This document shows positions 33,592 through 42,694 of a DNA stretch of 64,000 nt, piece after piece; the first letter of the stretch is position 1; each line of letters opens with the position of its first letter. The position numbers and the translations under genes were made by a program. The stretch lies in contig CAVTXA010000008.1 in the NCBI GenBank assembly GCA_963738545.1, forward strand, positions 868,001 to 932,000. Direction: 5' to 3'. Under the pieces are notes generated by a model that saw nothing but the letters and a program-made list of their open reading frames with translations, did not search any database and was not told the origin of the DNA. The DNA comes from Bog-756 sp963738545. Lineage in GTDB: Bacteria; Actinomycetota; Acidimicrobiia; Acidimicrobiales; RAAP-2.

Positions 33592-35850
33592 ATGAGTACT
33601 GGCGTCCACACCGCCCCCAGGCGGGAGCGCAGGTCACCGTTCGACTCCGGCCAGGGCCGGGGTCGACCCATCGTGTTCAGCTACGTTCCCGCCCTTGACG
33701 GGCTGCGCGCCATGGCCGTGCTGGGCGTCATGCTCTACCACGGAGGCGCTCCGGTGGCCGCCGGCGGCTTCCTCGGGGTGGACGTCTTTTTCGTCCTGTC
33801 CGGCTTCCTCATCACCTCGCTGCTCCTGGGCGAGTGGGCCAGGAGCCTGACCATCCGCCTCGGGCAGTTCTGGGCCCGCCGGGCCCGACGACTCCTGCCG
33901 GCCCTGTTGGTCATGCTGGTGGGGGTGGCGATCATCGTCAAGGTGTTCTCGGGTCCGGGCGTGTACGCCGGTCTCCGCCTCGACTCGCTGGCCACGCTGT
34001 TCTACGTGGCCAACTGGCACTTCATCGTGGGGGGCGGCAACTACTTCGCCTCCACCGCCCAGCCGTCGATTCTGGAACACATGTGGAGCCTCTCCATCGA
34101 AGAGCAGTTCTACATCGTCTGGCCGCCCGTCGTCCTCGTTCTCTTGCACCTGGGCCGGAAGCTCCGTCCGTCGCGTCGACTGTGGCCCGTGCTGTCGGTG
34201 GCCGTGGTCGGAGCCATCGCCTCAGCGGTGGACATGCGTCTGTCGTACCAGGGTGGGGCGTCGGTCATGCGCCTCTACGAGGGCACCGACACCCGCAGCC
34301 AGGACATCCTGGTGGGGGCGGCCCTGGCCATCGGCATGGCCATGTGGGCCCAGCACCGTTCGTCGTTGCCGTCCTCCACTGCCCTCGACCGGACACCGGT
34401 CCAACGGCCCCACCCCTCGGCGGGGACCGCGGGCGCGGTCCCTCCCCGGCCCCACCGCCGTGACCTGCACCGTCGCCGGGGCCTCGGCATCCGACCGATC
34501 GCCGCCTGGGAGATCACCCACCGACGGGTGCGCTCGGCCCTGCAGGTGGCCGGGTGGTTCCTCGTGGCCGCCGGTGTGGTCCTCTGCTGGCGGGTGACCG
34601 GGCCCGGAGCGACATTGTTCGAGGGGGGATTTCTCCTGTTCGCCCTCGGCGTGGCCGTGGTCATCTTCTGCGTGGTCACCACCCAGGGGGACTCGCTCTC
34701 GCGCTCGCTCGGCAACCCGGCCTTCCGCTACCTGGGCAAGATCTCCTATGGCACCTACCTGTGGCACGTGCCGCTCTTCGCCCTGCTCACCGCTGAGCGC
34801 CTCCACCTCGGTGGCTATCCGTTGCTTCTGGTACGGGTGGCCGTCACCCTGGTCGTCGCCACCGCCTCCTACTACCTGGTCGAGGAGCCCATCCGCCAGA
34901 GGCGGACCCGGACGTTCTCGGAGTGGCGGGCGTGGTTGCTGACCGCCGGAGCCTTCGTGGGTGTGGTGGTGGTGACGGTGGCCGCCACCTTCCCCTCGGT
35001 GGCCGAGGCCGCCGGTCCCCTCCGTGTTCAGGGAACGGCGTACGTGGGGCCGCCCGTCAAGGTGATGGTGTTCGGGGACTCGGTGGCCTGGCGCATGGCG
35101 TTCGCCATGCTGGCCAGCCAGCCCGAGGACAGCTATGACGTGAGCATCGACAACGGGGCCATCATCGGGTGCGGGCTGCTGCGCAGCTCCCAGTACCGCA
35201 TCTACGGCCTGACCCATCCCGAGGTCCCGGCGTGCAACACGTCGGCCCCGGCCGCCGATCAGTGGCCGGCCCAGTGGCAGGGTGATCTCCAGCAGTTCCA
35301 GCCCAACGTGGTGGTCGTGCTGGCCGGACGGTGGGAGCTCTCCGACCGCCTGATCGACGGGCACTGGCTCCATATCGGGGAGCCGGCCTTCGACGCCGGG
35401 GTGAAGCAGTCGCTCGAGCAGGCGGTGCAGGTGGGGACCTCCACGGGCGCACTGATGGTGCTGATGACCTCGCCGTGCTTCGCCCCGAACGAGCAACCCA
35501 ACGGCCAGGTCTGGCCGGAAGACACGGCGGCCCGTCTGAACGCCTACAACGCCATCGTGCGCCAGGTGGCCGCCGAGCATCCCGCCACCGTCCAGCTCGA
35601 CGACTTCGAGTCTCAGCTCTGTCCGGGCGGGGCCTACCAGGAGTCACTCGACGGGGTCCAGATCCGGGACGGGGACGGCATGCACATCGTGCCCACGGCG
35701 GCCGCCGGTCAGTGGCTCGACGCCCGGGTCCTGCCTCAGGTCATCCGGGTGGGCCGTCTCGAGATGGTGGGCCAGGATCTCGTCTCGTCGGGCACGTCCA
35801 CCGGCACGGCCACGACCCCGTCATTGTCGGCCAGCAGCGCCGGCCCCTGA
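33592..35850 (+). CDS. Membrane O-acyltransferase (OafA/YrhL type) with SGNH domain
   Basis: A 752-residue integral membrane acyltransferase. The acyltransferase-3 part has ALDGLRAMAVLGVMLYHGG (catalytic His in YHG), GVDVFFVLSGFLI and RRARRLLPALL, with about 10 membrane helices. A basic, His/Arg-rich loop sits near residues 260-310. The extracellular C-terminal third is an SGNH-like domain: VMVFGDSVAWRM (Ser nucleophile), NVVVVLAGRWEL and DGDGMHIVPTAA. Such proteins move acyl groups onto cell-surface glycans. GGAGG lies 11 nt before the ATG. The SGNH half resembles that of a second surface protein encoded near 39-40 kb. Confidence 0.88.
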   Translation: MSTGVHTAPRRERRSPFDSGQGRGRPIVFSYVPALDGLRAMAVLGVMLYHGGAPVAAGGFLGVDVFFVLSGFLITSLLLGEWARSLTIRLGQFWARRARRLLPALLVMLVGVAIIVKVFSGPGVYAGLRLDSLATLFYVANWHFIVGGGNYFASTAQPSILEHMWSLSIEEQFYIVWPPVVLVLLHLGRKLRPSRRLWPVLSVAVVGAIASAVDMRLSYQGGASVMRLYEGTDTRSQDILVGAALAIGMAMWAQHRSSLPSSTALDRTPVQRPHPSAGTAGAVPPRPHRRDLHRRRGLGIRPIAAWEITHRRVRSALQVAGWFLVAAGVVLCWRVTGPGATLFEGGFLLFALGVAVVIFCVVTTQGDSLSRSLGNPAFRYLGKISYGTYLWHVPLFALLTAERLHLGGYPLLLVRVAVTLVVATASYYLVEEPIRQRRTRTFSEWRAWLLTAGAFVGVVVVTVAATFPSVAEAAGPLRVQGTAYVGPPVKVMVFGDSVAWRMAFAMLASQPEDSYDVSIDNGAIIGCGLLRSSQYRIYGLTHPEVPACNTSAPAADQWPAQWQGDLQQFQPNVVVVLAGRWELSDRLIDGHWLHIGEPAFDAGVKQSLEQAVQVGTSTGALMVLMTSPCFAPNEQPNGQVWPEDTAARLNAYNAIVRQVAAEHPATVQLDDFESQLCPGGAYQESLDGVQIRDGDGMHIVPTAAAGQWLDARVLPQVIRVGRLEMVGQDLVSSGTSTGTATTPSLSASSAGP

Positions 35851-35873
35851 GCGTCGGGGGTCGGACGTCACCG

Positions 35874-36311
35874 TCAGGGGGACGACGGGACCGGGGCCGG
35901 CGGGGGAATCGAGGAGGGCGGCGGCGGTTGGCCGAAGGGGGAGCTGTCGGCCTGCTGGCACTGCGCGGTGAGGGCGTCGACCAGGGTCGACTCGGGGACC
36001 CGGTTGCTCTCCGACACCGTGGTCATGAGGGCCTGCCACTGTCCGTCGTGGTAGGCGGCTTCGGCGGCGATGGGCAACGCCTGTCGGAGTTGCTGATAGG
36101 CCAGTCGTTGGAGCTGGGCCGCCGTGGCCGGATCGGTCTCGCGGGAGGACCGCGCCAGCAGGCTCAGTGAGCGGTCGATGTGCCCGCAGGCCTCCTTGGC
36201 CAGGCCCGCCCCGCTGTTGCCGCAGGCACTGAGGGTGGCTCCCAGTCCAATCACCACGACCGCCCCGGCGGCCAGGCGACGGAACCGGGCCGGCCGTGCG
36301 GTGATCTTCAC
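35874..36311 (-). CDS. Small lipoprotein
   Basis: A 145-residue protein with a lipobox (LGATLSACGNSG) after a basic hydrophobic leader, so Cys near position 25 is the lipidation site. Helical body: ACGHIDRSLSLLARSSRETD and LAYQQLRQALPIAAEAAYHD. The C-terminus is Pro-rich. The GTG start overlaps the upstream gene's stop (GTGA). Function unknown. Confidence 0.7.
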   Translation of the reverse strand: MKITARPARFRRLAAGAVVVIGLGATLSACGNSGAGLAKEACGHIDRSLSLLARSSRETDPATAAQLQRLAYQQLRQALPIAAEAAYHDGQWQALMTTVSESNRVPESTLVDALTAQCQQADSSPFGQPPPPSSIPPPAPVPSSP

Positions 36312-36865
36312 TCCAGCCAGCTGCCGGAGGAGTCGAGGAGGTAGCGGCTGACGGCCAGACACCGGTCGAACACCTCGCACATCATCTCCTCGCCGGCCAG
36401 GATCCGGGTGAGCGACACCGGCGAGCGGGCCACGATGTTGAGCCGTCGTTCGGCGGCGTCGGTGGCCGAGGCGTAGGAGTCGATGGCCGACACCTCGAGC
36501 GGCAGTTCGATGCCACCCACGCCGGCCAGGTCGATGGCCAGACGCAGGAGGTCCGGGCCGTGGGGGAGTGGGGGCAGGGCCCAGGTGAAGGTCAGGGGGA
36601 AGTGGAAGTCGTCCGCCGGCTCCTCGTCCTCGGGCAGGCCGAACACGGCGTCCTCGAAGGAGAGCAGGGTCCTCGGGTCCACCTCGAGGGCCAGATGGAG
36701 GTCGAGGGGTCCACCGCACCCGTCCTCGGGATGCAGCTCGACCTCCCAGACCTGGCGCAGGGAGTAGGTCTCCACGAAGTGCCGCTCGTCGTGCACGTGG
36801 AAGCCATGGTCCACCGAGTGATCCTTGAGGTCGGCCACGTAACCGGCCACATCGATGACTGCCAC
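36308..36865 (-). CDS. Hypothetical protein, acidic (185 aa)
   Basis: A hydrophilic protein starting at GTG. VAGYVADLKDHSVDHGFHVH, then WEVELHPEDGCGGPLDLHLA and HFPLTFTWALPPLPHGPDLL. Four-nucleotide coupling to the lipoprotein gene suggests joint function. Divergent from the inositol-monophosphatase-like gene. No known family recognised. Confidence 0.55.
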   Translation of the reverse strand: MAVIDVAGYVADLKDHSVDHGFHVHDERHFVETYSLRQVWEVELHPEDGCGGPLDLHLALEVDPRTLLSFEDAVFGLPEDEEPADDFHFPLTFTWALPPLPHGPDLLRLAIDLAGVGGIELPLEVSAIDSYASATDAAERRLNIVARSPVSLTRILAGEEMMCEVFDRCLAVSRYLLDSSGSWLE

Positions 36866-36913
36866 AGGTGGCTCAGCCTACCGGGACGCAGAACCCTCCG
36901 GTATCGTCGCCTC

Positions 36914-37654
36914 ATGGACGACGATGGCCTACTCGAGGTGCTTCACGCCACGGCGACGGCAGTGGCCGGAGCCCTCGGCGACCTGGGTGACTGGGGTCTG
37001 GCCGGCACCCGGCCGGGACAGTACCGATCGGACCTGGCCGCCGACGCCGTGGCCCTGTCGGTCCTCGAGGAGGCCGGGCTCGGAGTCATGTCCGAGGAGT
37101 CCGGGGTCCATCGCCCCGACCGCCCGCTGGTGGTGGTGATCGATCCGGTCGATGGCTCCACCAACGCCGCCCGGGGCATCCCGTGGTATGCCACCAGCCT
37201 GTGCGCCGTCGATGCCGAGGGTCCGCGGGTGGCCGTCGTCGTCAACCAGGCCTCGGGGGTCCGTTTCGAGGCAGTCCGAGGAGGAGGGGCCCTACGGGAC
37301 GGGCTCCCGATCCGACCGTCGGGTTGCGGGTCCCTGGACCAGGCCATCGTGGGCTTCTCGGGGTACCCCCGGCGGTATTTCGGTTGGTCCCAGTGCCGAA
37401 TGTTGGGAGCGGCCGCCCTCGATCTCTGCGCGGTGGCCGAAGGGGTACTGGACGGGTATGCCGTCGTCGGCGGCTCAGAACTGGGCAGTTGGGACTACCT
37501 CGGAGGGATGCTCGTCTGTACCGAGGCCGGCGCGGCGGTCGGTGAGCTGCAGGGCCGCGAGCTGGTCACGTTGGACCACACGGCCCGTCGGACGCCGGCG
37601 GCGGCGTCCACCCCCGAACTGCTCGACGCCTTGGTCTCGGCAGCCGGGCACTAG
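36914..37654 (+). CDS. Inositol-monophosphatase family protein
   Basis: A 246-residue Mg-dependent phosphatase of the IMPase/FBPase/CysQ fold. The metal-site motifs are present: VMSEESG (Glu), VVIDPVDGSTNAARGI (DPxDGST) and ELGSWDYLGGML (WDxxxG). Substrate may be inositol phosphate, histidinol phosphate or a 3'-phosphonucleotide; it cannot be decided from the sequence. The gene ends just before tRNA-Val. Confidence 0.85.
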   Translation: MDDDGLLEVLHATATAVAGALGDLGDWGLAGTRPGQYRSDLAADAVALSVLEEAGLGVMSEESGVHRPDRPLVVVIDPVDGSTNAARGIPWYATSLCAVDAEGPRVAVVVNQASGVRFEAVRGGGALRDGLPIRPSGCGSLDQAIVGFSGYPRRYFGWSQCRMLGAAALDLCAVAEGVLDGYAVVGGSELGSWDYLGGMLVCTEAGAAVGELQGRELVTLDHTARRTPAAASTPELLDALVSAAGH

Positions 37655-37666
37655 CGTGATTCGCCC

Positions 37667-37740
37667 GGGCGTTTAGCTCAGTTGGTTAGAGCAGCTGGCT
37701 TACAACCAGCAGGTCATCGGTTCGAGTCCGATAGCGCCCA
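37667..37740 (+). tRNA. tRNA-Val (TAC)
   Basis: Cloverleaf of 74 nt: acceptor GGGCGTT with AGCGCCC (one G-T pair), D stem GCTC/GAGC, anticodon arm GCTGG-CTTACAA-CCAGC with TAC, T arm ATCGG-TTCGAGT-CCGAT, discriminator A. CCA is not encoded. Confidence 0.95.
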
Positions 37741-37744
37741 CTGC

Positions 37745-37783
37745 GTAAGGCCAAATCAGTAAGGCCAAATCAGTAAGGCCAAA
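37745..37783 (+). repeat. Tandem 14-bp repeat next to tRNA-Val
   Basis: GTAAGGCCAAATCA occurs twice in tandem (37745 and 37759) followed by an 11-bp partial copy. Confidence 0.8.
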
Positions 37784-38404
37784 GCGCATGGGCCAGGGTG
37801 GTCCACACGTCGCTGCAGATGCCAACGCCGGCGTGCCACGGCGGACCTTCTGGCTGACGGGGACGATCCTTTCGGCCGCCGGTGCACTTCGGTGGTCGCG
37901 GAGCCGATCCGATCGCCCGCATCCCGCGTCGTCAGAGGTCGTCGATCGGCGACGGGAGATTTTCACGTCCGTGAAACCAATCAGCCGATCTGTCGTGTTA
38001 CAAATTACTCAACGTCAATCGCCACGGTTGTTCAGTGGACGGGTGTCCCTTTACACGCTCTGAAAGCGGCACATGACAAGGAGTGCGATGAAGACGACAG
38101 CCCGGGGTCTCCATCGCTTGGCGTTCGAACCTTGGCGGAAGCCCACCGTCGTGCAGTTGAAGCCTGCCTGCCTCGGGCCGTCCGACCCCGCCTCCCGGAC
38201 GAGGGCGCTGACCGAATCGGAGTGGGGGGTTGGAAGGGCCCCACTGCTGTCCGCCTTCATGCGCGCGTGCGGAGGTTCGGTCTCGGCAGTGGCAACCGAT
38301 GGCGTGACCTCTCGTGTGCTCGAGCTGGCTGGCAGCCCGTTCGAGTCCGCAGGTGACGGCTGGCGGACCATCTCCTGAACCTCTCGACAGAACGGCGGAA
38401 CTCG
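37784..38404. other. Intergenic region of about 620 bp with a palindrome
   Basis: No convincing gene. It contains a 16-bp palindrome TTTCACG-TC-CGTGAAA at 37961-37976, operator-like in size, and a locally AT-richer stretch (37978-38060) suitable for a promoter of the downstream repeat protein. A 96-codon frame from 38088 has AAGGAG four bases before its ATG but no recognisable product. Confidence 0.5.
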
Positions 38405-40120
38405 ATGGTTGGCAAAACAGGCGCTCCCGCCTCTGTCTGTGGAGCCTCGTCTGACCCCCGAGGCTCATCCCGTGCTCCGGCTGGTCTGCGGCTCCCGGTC
38501 GCGCCCCGGCGGGCCCGGCGAGGCATCCGACATGCCGGGTGCGGCCGGGCTTGGCGGTCGGTCCTGGCGGTGCTGTCTGTGCTCGTCACCACCCTGGGCG
38601 GGACCCTGCTGGCCACGGGGCCACGGACGGCCGGTGCCGTCACCCCCGCCCCCGGTTCCTACGGCTATGCCCTGGTCGACGTGTCAGGTGACGTCTCCAC
38701 CTTCGGTGGAGCCCACTACGCCGGTGACCGCTACGACCAGCCGCTGAATCAGCCGGTGGTCGGGGCCACCCCGACCCCGGACGGTGCCGGTTACTGGCTG
38801 GTGGCCGCCGACGGCGGGGTGTTCAGCTACGGGGATGCCGGATTCTTCGGATCGATGGGGGGGCTACACCTCAACCAGCCCATCGTCGGGATGGCCGCCA
38901 GCGCCGACGGAGGCGGCTATTGGCTCGTGGCATCGGACGGTGGGATCTTCGCCTTCGGTGACGCCCGGTTCTTCGGATCGATGGGGGGGCTACACCTCAA
39001 CCAGCCCATCGTCGGGATGGCCGCCAGCGCCGACGGAGGCGGCTATTGGCTCGTGGCATCGGACGGTGGGATCTTCGCCTTCGGTGACGCCCGGTTCTTC
39101 GGATCGATGGGGGGCCTACACCTCAATCGACCCATCGTGGGGATGGGTGCCAGTGGAGACGGAGAAGGGTACTGGTTGGTGGCCTCCGACGGCGGCGTCT
39201 TCTCCTTCGGGGACGCCCGCTTCTTTGGCTCAGCCGGGGACCTCTCACTGGCCGCACCCGTCACTGCCATCGTGGCCACGCCCGACGGCAATGGCTATCT
39301 GCTGGTCGGCGAGGACGGTGGGGTGTTCACCTTCGGTGACGCCCAGTACGCCGGCAACGCCACCAGCGACCTCCACCCTCCCGAGTACGCCTCCCTGTTC
39401 AGCTCGACGCCGCCGCCCACGGTTACCGGCATGTTCCTGGCCCAAGGCACCCAGGCCAGCGCAACCGGCCCGACACGGGTGCTGCTGAGCGGGGACAGCC
39501 TGAGCGTCCAGACTGCCGAAGGGTGGGCCACGGTGGAACAGAGCTACGGGGCGTGGGTGCAAAACGGTGGCATCGTGGCCTGCGGGGTCGGCGTCGTCGG
39601 CGCCACGGAGCTCTCCTCGTGGACGGCATCAGCCGGACCACCGTGGTCCGCATGCATGAGCTGGGAGCAGCAGCTGGAGCGGGAGCTGGCCCTCTCGCAC
39701 CCCAACGTGGTGGTCGTACTGTCCGGCTACTGGGAGAGCCAGCAGTGGCTCTATGACAACCAATGGGTCTCGCTCCGCACGCCCAGCTTTCAGTCCGAGG
39801 TCTCCGGCCAGCTGGCCCAACTGGCCTCGCTGGTTCACTCCTATGGGGCCAGTCTGGTGTTCTTGAGTGCGCCCTACTACGCCAACGGCACGCCCAACGA
39901 CGTGGTCGACACCTACAACTCGCTCATCGCCAAGGTACCCGGCGCCCAGGTGATGGACCTCCACGGCCTCCTGGATCCGGACAATCAGTATGCCCAGACG
40001 GTCGACGGCATCGAGGCCCGGGACACCGACGGGGTGCACCTCAGCAGCGTCGCCCCCGCCGACTTGCTGGCGCCGGCGTTTCTGCCCTCGATCGTGGCTG
40101 TCGGAAACCGGAATCGCTGA
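38405..40120 (+). CDS. Secreted repeat protein with C-terminal SGNH hydrolase-like domain
   Basis: About 571 residues. An Arg/Pro-rich N-terminus precedes a hydrophobic signal-like segment (SVLAVLSVLVTTLGGTLLAT); the true start may be later. Then follow six to seven 42-residue repeats of the type GYWLVASDGGIFAFGDARFF, likely beta-propeller blades. Two of them are almost identical at DNA level. The C-terminal half is SGNH-like: LLSGDSLSVQTAEGW (nucleophile), NVVVVLSGYWESQQW and DGVHLSS (catalytic Asp/His). A cell-surface or secreted esterase/deacetylase is inferred. Such repeats are frequent in Acidimicrobiia. Confidence 0.8.
   Translation: MVGKTGAPASVCGASSDPRGSSRAPAGLRLPVAPRRARRGIRHAGCGRAWRSVLAVLSVLVTTLGGTLLATGPRTAGAVTPAPGSYGYALVDVSGDVSTFGGAHYAGDRYDQPLNQPVVGATPTPDGAGYWLVAADGGVFSYGDAGFFGSMGGLHLNQPIVGMAASADGGGYWLVASDGGIFAFGDARFFGSMGGLHLNQPIVGMAASADGGGYWLVASDGGIFAFGDARFFGSMGGLHLNRPIVGMGASGDGEGYWLVASDGGVFSFGDARFFGSAGDLSLAAPVTAIVATPDGNGYLLVGEDGGVFTFGDAQYAGNATSDLHPPEYASLFSSTPPPTVTGMFLAQGTQASATGPTRVLLSGDSLSVQTAEGWATVEQSYGAWVQNGGIVACGVGVVGATELSSWTASAGPPWSACMSWEQQLERELALSHPNVVVVLSGYWESQQWLYDNQWVSLRTPSFQSEVSGQLAQLASLVHSYGASLVFLSAPYYANGTPNDVVDTYNSLIAKVPGAQVMDLHGLLDPDNQYAQTVDGIEARDTDGVHLSSVAPADLLAPAFLPSIVAVGNRNR
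38843..39136 (+). repeat. 126-bp near-identical repeats inside the secreted protein gene
   Basis: The unit beginning TTCTTCGGATCGATGGGGGG recurs at 38843, 38969 and 39095, each 126 bp (42 codons) apart. Copies one and two are nearly identical; the third diverges after about 30 bp. Confidence 0.9.
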
Positions 40121-40206
40121 GGTCCGGAGACCAACGGCCCCGTCGATTCGCCGGCCGTCGAACGACGAGCGTTGCCCAGCCCCAAGCCACGTGACACGAT
40201 CGTGTC

Positions 40207-40872
40207 GTGAGGGTTCACCGCAGCTTCGCGTTCGTGGACGTCTCGGGATTCACGTCACTCACCGAGCAGGACGGCGACGAACACGCCGTCGAGGTCCTGA
40301 CGGCCTTCCGATCGCTCCTGCGGGACATCTGTGCCCGGCGGGGGGTGCGCATCGCCAAGTGGCTGGGTGACGGGGTCATGCTCGTGTGCGTGGAGACCCA
40401 GCCCCTCCTCGCCGCCATCCTCGAACTGCACTACGTCGTCTGCGAGGTCTCCGGTCCCGTCCAGACCGTAGCCATCCGGTCGGGCATCACCTCGGGTGAT
40501 GTGATCCTGATGGAGGGCGACGACTACATCGGACACTGCGTGAACGTTGCCGCTCGGTTGTGCGATCTGGCCCTGGGTGGCGAAGCGCTCGCCGTCCCGT
40601 CGGTGATGGAGGCGCTACCCCGGTGGGGGGCGGCGGTGAGCCACAAAGAGATCTCGCTCCGTGGCGTGGACAAGCCGGTTGCGGCGGCCAGCATCGGCCT
40701 GGTAGCCCCCGAGGTCAGGGAGCGGTTCGATCCCATCTGCGGGCTGCCTATGTCGCCGGCGACGGCGGAGGCGGGCGCCGTCGATGGTATCGGTCGACCC
40801 GTGCTGTTCTGCTCGCACGGATGCCTTGACACCTGGGAGCGGCGACCGGCGACCAGCAGCGCATCCCGGTAG
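40207..40872 (+). CDS. Class III nucleotide cyclase domain fused to a YHS-like metal site
   Basis: A 221-residue soluble protein starting at GTG. Residues about 1-165 form a class III cyclase domain: FAFVDVSGFTSLTE (first metal Asp), AKWLGDGVML (second Asp), RSGITSGDV and YIGHCVNVAARLCD (transition-state Asn/Arg). The C-terminal part reads DPICGLPMSPATAEAG...LFCSHGCLDTW, matching YHS/TRASH metal-binding modules (C..xM, FCSxxC). The product (cAMP or cGMP) and any metal control are inferred. No membrane segments. Confidence 0.82.
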   Translation: MRVHRSFAFVDVSGFTSLTEQDGDEHAVEVLTAFRSLLRDICARRGVRIAKWLGDGVMLVCVETQPLLAAILELHYVVCEVSGPVQTVAIRSGITSGDVILMEGDDYIGHCVNVAARLCDLALGGEALAVPSVMEALPRWGAAVSHKEISLRGVDKPVAAASIGLVAPEVRERFDPICGLPMSPATAEAGAVDGIGRPVLFCSHGCLDTWERRPATSSASR

Positions 40873-40987
40873 CTACCCCTTTTTCGCAGGGTCCCGACGA
40901 CGCCCGCGTCCCTCGCGGCGATCGAGGACAGCGGAGCAACGGGTGCTTCGGCGGCGCCAACGCGGCCGGGGATGGGATGCTGGAGGG

Positions 40988-41368
40988 GTGATCACGGCCA
41001 GCCATGCCATCGTCTACGCCGAGGATCCGGAGTTGGCGAGGGCTTTCTTCCGGGATGTCCTGGACCTGCCCTTCGTCGACGCCCACGGTGGTTGGCTCAT
41101 CTTCAAACTCCCACCCGCTGAGCTCGGCATCCACCCGTCGGGCGCGTCTAACGGCCCCGACGTCTCGCCGTCGTCGGGGCACCATCAGCTCTACCTCATG
41201 TGCGACGAGATCGAGTCCACCATGGTCGAGCTCGAGGTAAAAGGGGTCCGATTCACGGGTCCGGTTGAGAGCCAGGGATTCGGATTGGTGGTCGGCATGG
41301 AGGTTCCCGGTGCCGGGGAGATCGGGCTCTACGAGCCGAGGCACGCGACGGCCTTCGACCTCGAATAG
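40988..41368 (+). CDS. VOC/glyoxalase-superfamily protein
   Basis: A 126-residue single VOC module: HAIVYAEDPELARAFFRDVL, GGWLIFKLPPAELGIHPSGA, HQLYLMCDEIESTMVELEVK and EIGLYEPRHATA. The final Glu in IGLYEP and the initial His match metal-ligand positions. Could be a dioxygenase or resistance-type protein; substrate not known. Start at GTG. Confidence 0.8.
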   Translation: MITASHAIVYAEDPELARAFFRDVLDLPFVDAHGGWLIFKLPPAELGIHPSGASNGPDVSPSSGHHQLYLMCDEIESTMVELEVKGVRFTGPVESQGFGLVVGMEVPGAGEIGLYEPRHATAFDLE

Positions 41369-41671
41369 ACGGGGTGGTGGACCGGTCAGGCCCGGTCGTG
41401 CGGTCCGAACGCCCCCAGGCCTGGGTCGATACGACCTCACGTTCGACGTCGGCCATGAGGGCGCCCTACAGCTTGTGGGCGCCCGGCGTGTCCTCGAGGT
41501 GCCGGGCGACGTCATGAGCCCCGGCCCGACGGTCGTGCGACGGTCGGATGCTGTCGGGGTGACCGACAATTGGGCCTGTCGTTAACGTGCGGGCGGAAAC
41601 TAACCTGGTCGACCGGGGCCGGATCAGTGTCAACGGTGGCGTGGCTCCTGTCGCGGCTGGGAGGGGCGAGC
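41369..41671. other. Intergenic region of about 300 bp
   Basis: Between the VOC gene and the DUF2510 gene. The short frames seen look like shadows. I see no gene, hairpin or promoter that I can support. Confidence 0.4.
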
Positions 41672-42664
41672 ATGAGTGATGGGGCGAGCGGGCCGGGCTG
41701 GTGGATGGCGTCCGACGGGAAGTGGTATCCGCCGGAATCGCATCCTGCCTTCCGGCCGCAATGGTCCCCGGTGCTGGGAGCGTCAGGCGGCCCGGGCCTT
41801 CCCGTTGTCACCGCCGAGGGATCGTCGGCCCGGCCGGGGCAGCGGAGGCGCCGCCGGCCCGTCGTGCTCACGGTGGCATCGGTCGTCGCCCTGGCCCTGA
41901 TCACCACGATGGTGGTGGCATCCCAGGGCGGAGGCACCGACGCCGACGCCGCCGTGATCACCGCTGTCGACACCGCCATCGCCGGTGGGTCCGCCGACCT
42001 CACGGCCACGGGCTCGATCGTGGCGGCCGGCCAGACGGTCACCTTCACCGGTACCGGATCGATGGACTTCTCCACCAGCGCCGTGTCCCTCGACCTCACG
42101 GCGAATGCCGCGGGCCAGCAGATCAACGAGCAGGCCGTCTACCTGGCCGGCGTTGTCTATGAGCAACTCCCTCAGATCGCCCAGGTGGCACCAGGTAAAT
42201 CGTGGGTGTCGCTCGACCTCTCGTCCCTCACGCAGGCCGCCGGCCAGGGAGGCACCGGCCTCGGGGGCAATCCCCTGGCCATGCTGCACGTGCTCGCCCT
42301 GCAGGGCAACACCGTCACCGATGGGGGTGCGACCACGCTCGACGGGCAGGCGGTCCACGAGTACGACGTGTCGCTCAATCCCGCCGTGATCCAACAGGAG
42401 CTCGACAGCGCCAACCTCCCCGCCTGGCTGAAGCAGGCGGTGTCACAGGTGACCGTGCACGGTGGATCGGAGAAGGTCTACATCGACGGGACCGGTCAAC
42501 TGGCCGGTGCCAGCTATGCCGTAGAGGAGACTGCCGGCGCGGCGGGAACGGTGAGTGTCACTGAATCGCTGGGCTTCACTGACTACGGCACCCCGGTCAC
42601 CATCTCGGCACCCCCGGCCGACCAGGTCATTCCCTTCAGCCAGCTGCTGCAGCTGGCGGGATGA
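41672..42664 (+). CDS. DUF2510-motif membrane protein with LppX/LolA-like outer domain
   Basis: A 330-residue protein. The N-terminus has the DUF2510-type GWWMASDGKWYPPESHP, then a basic stretch, one membrane helix (VVLTVASVVALALITTMVV) and an extracellular domain: TATGSIVAAGQTVTFTGTGS, KSWVSLDLSSLTQAAG, YDVSLNPAVIQQELDSANLP and EKVYIDGTGQLAGASY. The last parts resemble the LppX/LprG half-barrel that carries lipids in actinobacteria, without a lipobox here. Confidence 0.7.
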   Translation: MSDGASGPGWWMASDGKWYPPESHPAFRPQWSPVLGASGGPGLPVVTAEGSSARPGQRRRRRPVVLTVASVVALALITTMVVASQGGGTDADAAVITAVDTAIAGGSADLTATGSIVAAGQTVTFTGTGSMDFSTSAVSLDLTANAAGQQINEQAVYLAGVVYEQLPQIAQVAPGKSWVSLDLSSLTQAAGQGGTGLGGNPLAMLHVLALQGNTVTDGGATTLDGQAVHEYDVSLNPAVIQQELDSANLPAWLKQAVSQVTVHGGSEKVYIDGTGQLAGASYAVEETAGAAGTVSVTESLGFTDYGTPVTISAPPADQVIPFSQLLQLAG

Positions 42665-42694
42665 CCACCGCGGACCGGAGTGCTCCGGCCCCGG

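Noticed and set aside
38088..38378. 96-codon frame after AAGGAG before the repeat protein
   Set aside because: Composition looks random, no homologous pattern; kept only as a remark in the intergenic entry.
38843..39220. Regular repeats considered as a CRISPR-like array
   Set aside because: Units are 126 bp, in frame and encode propeller blades, without unique spacers.
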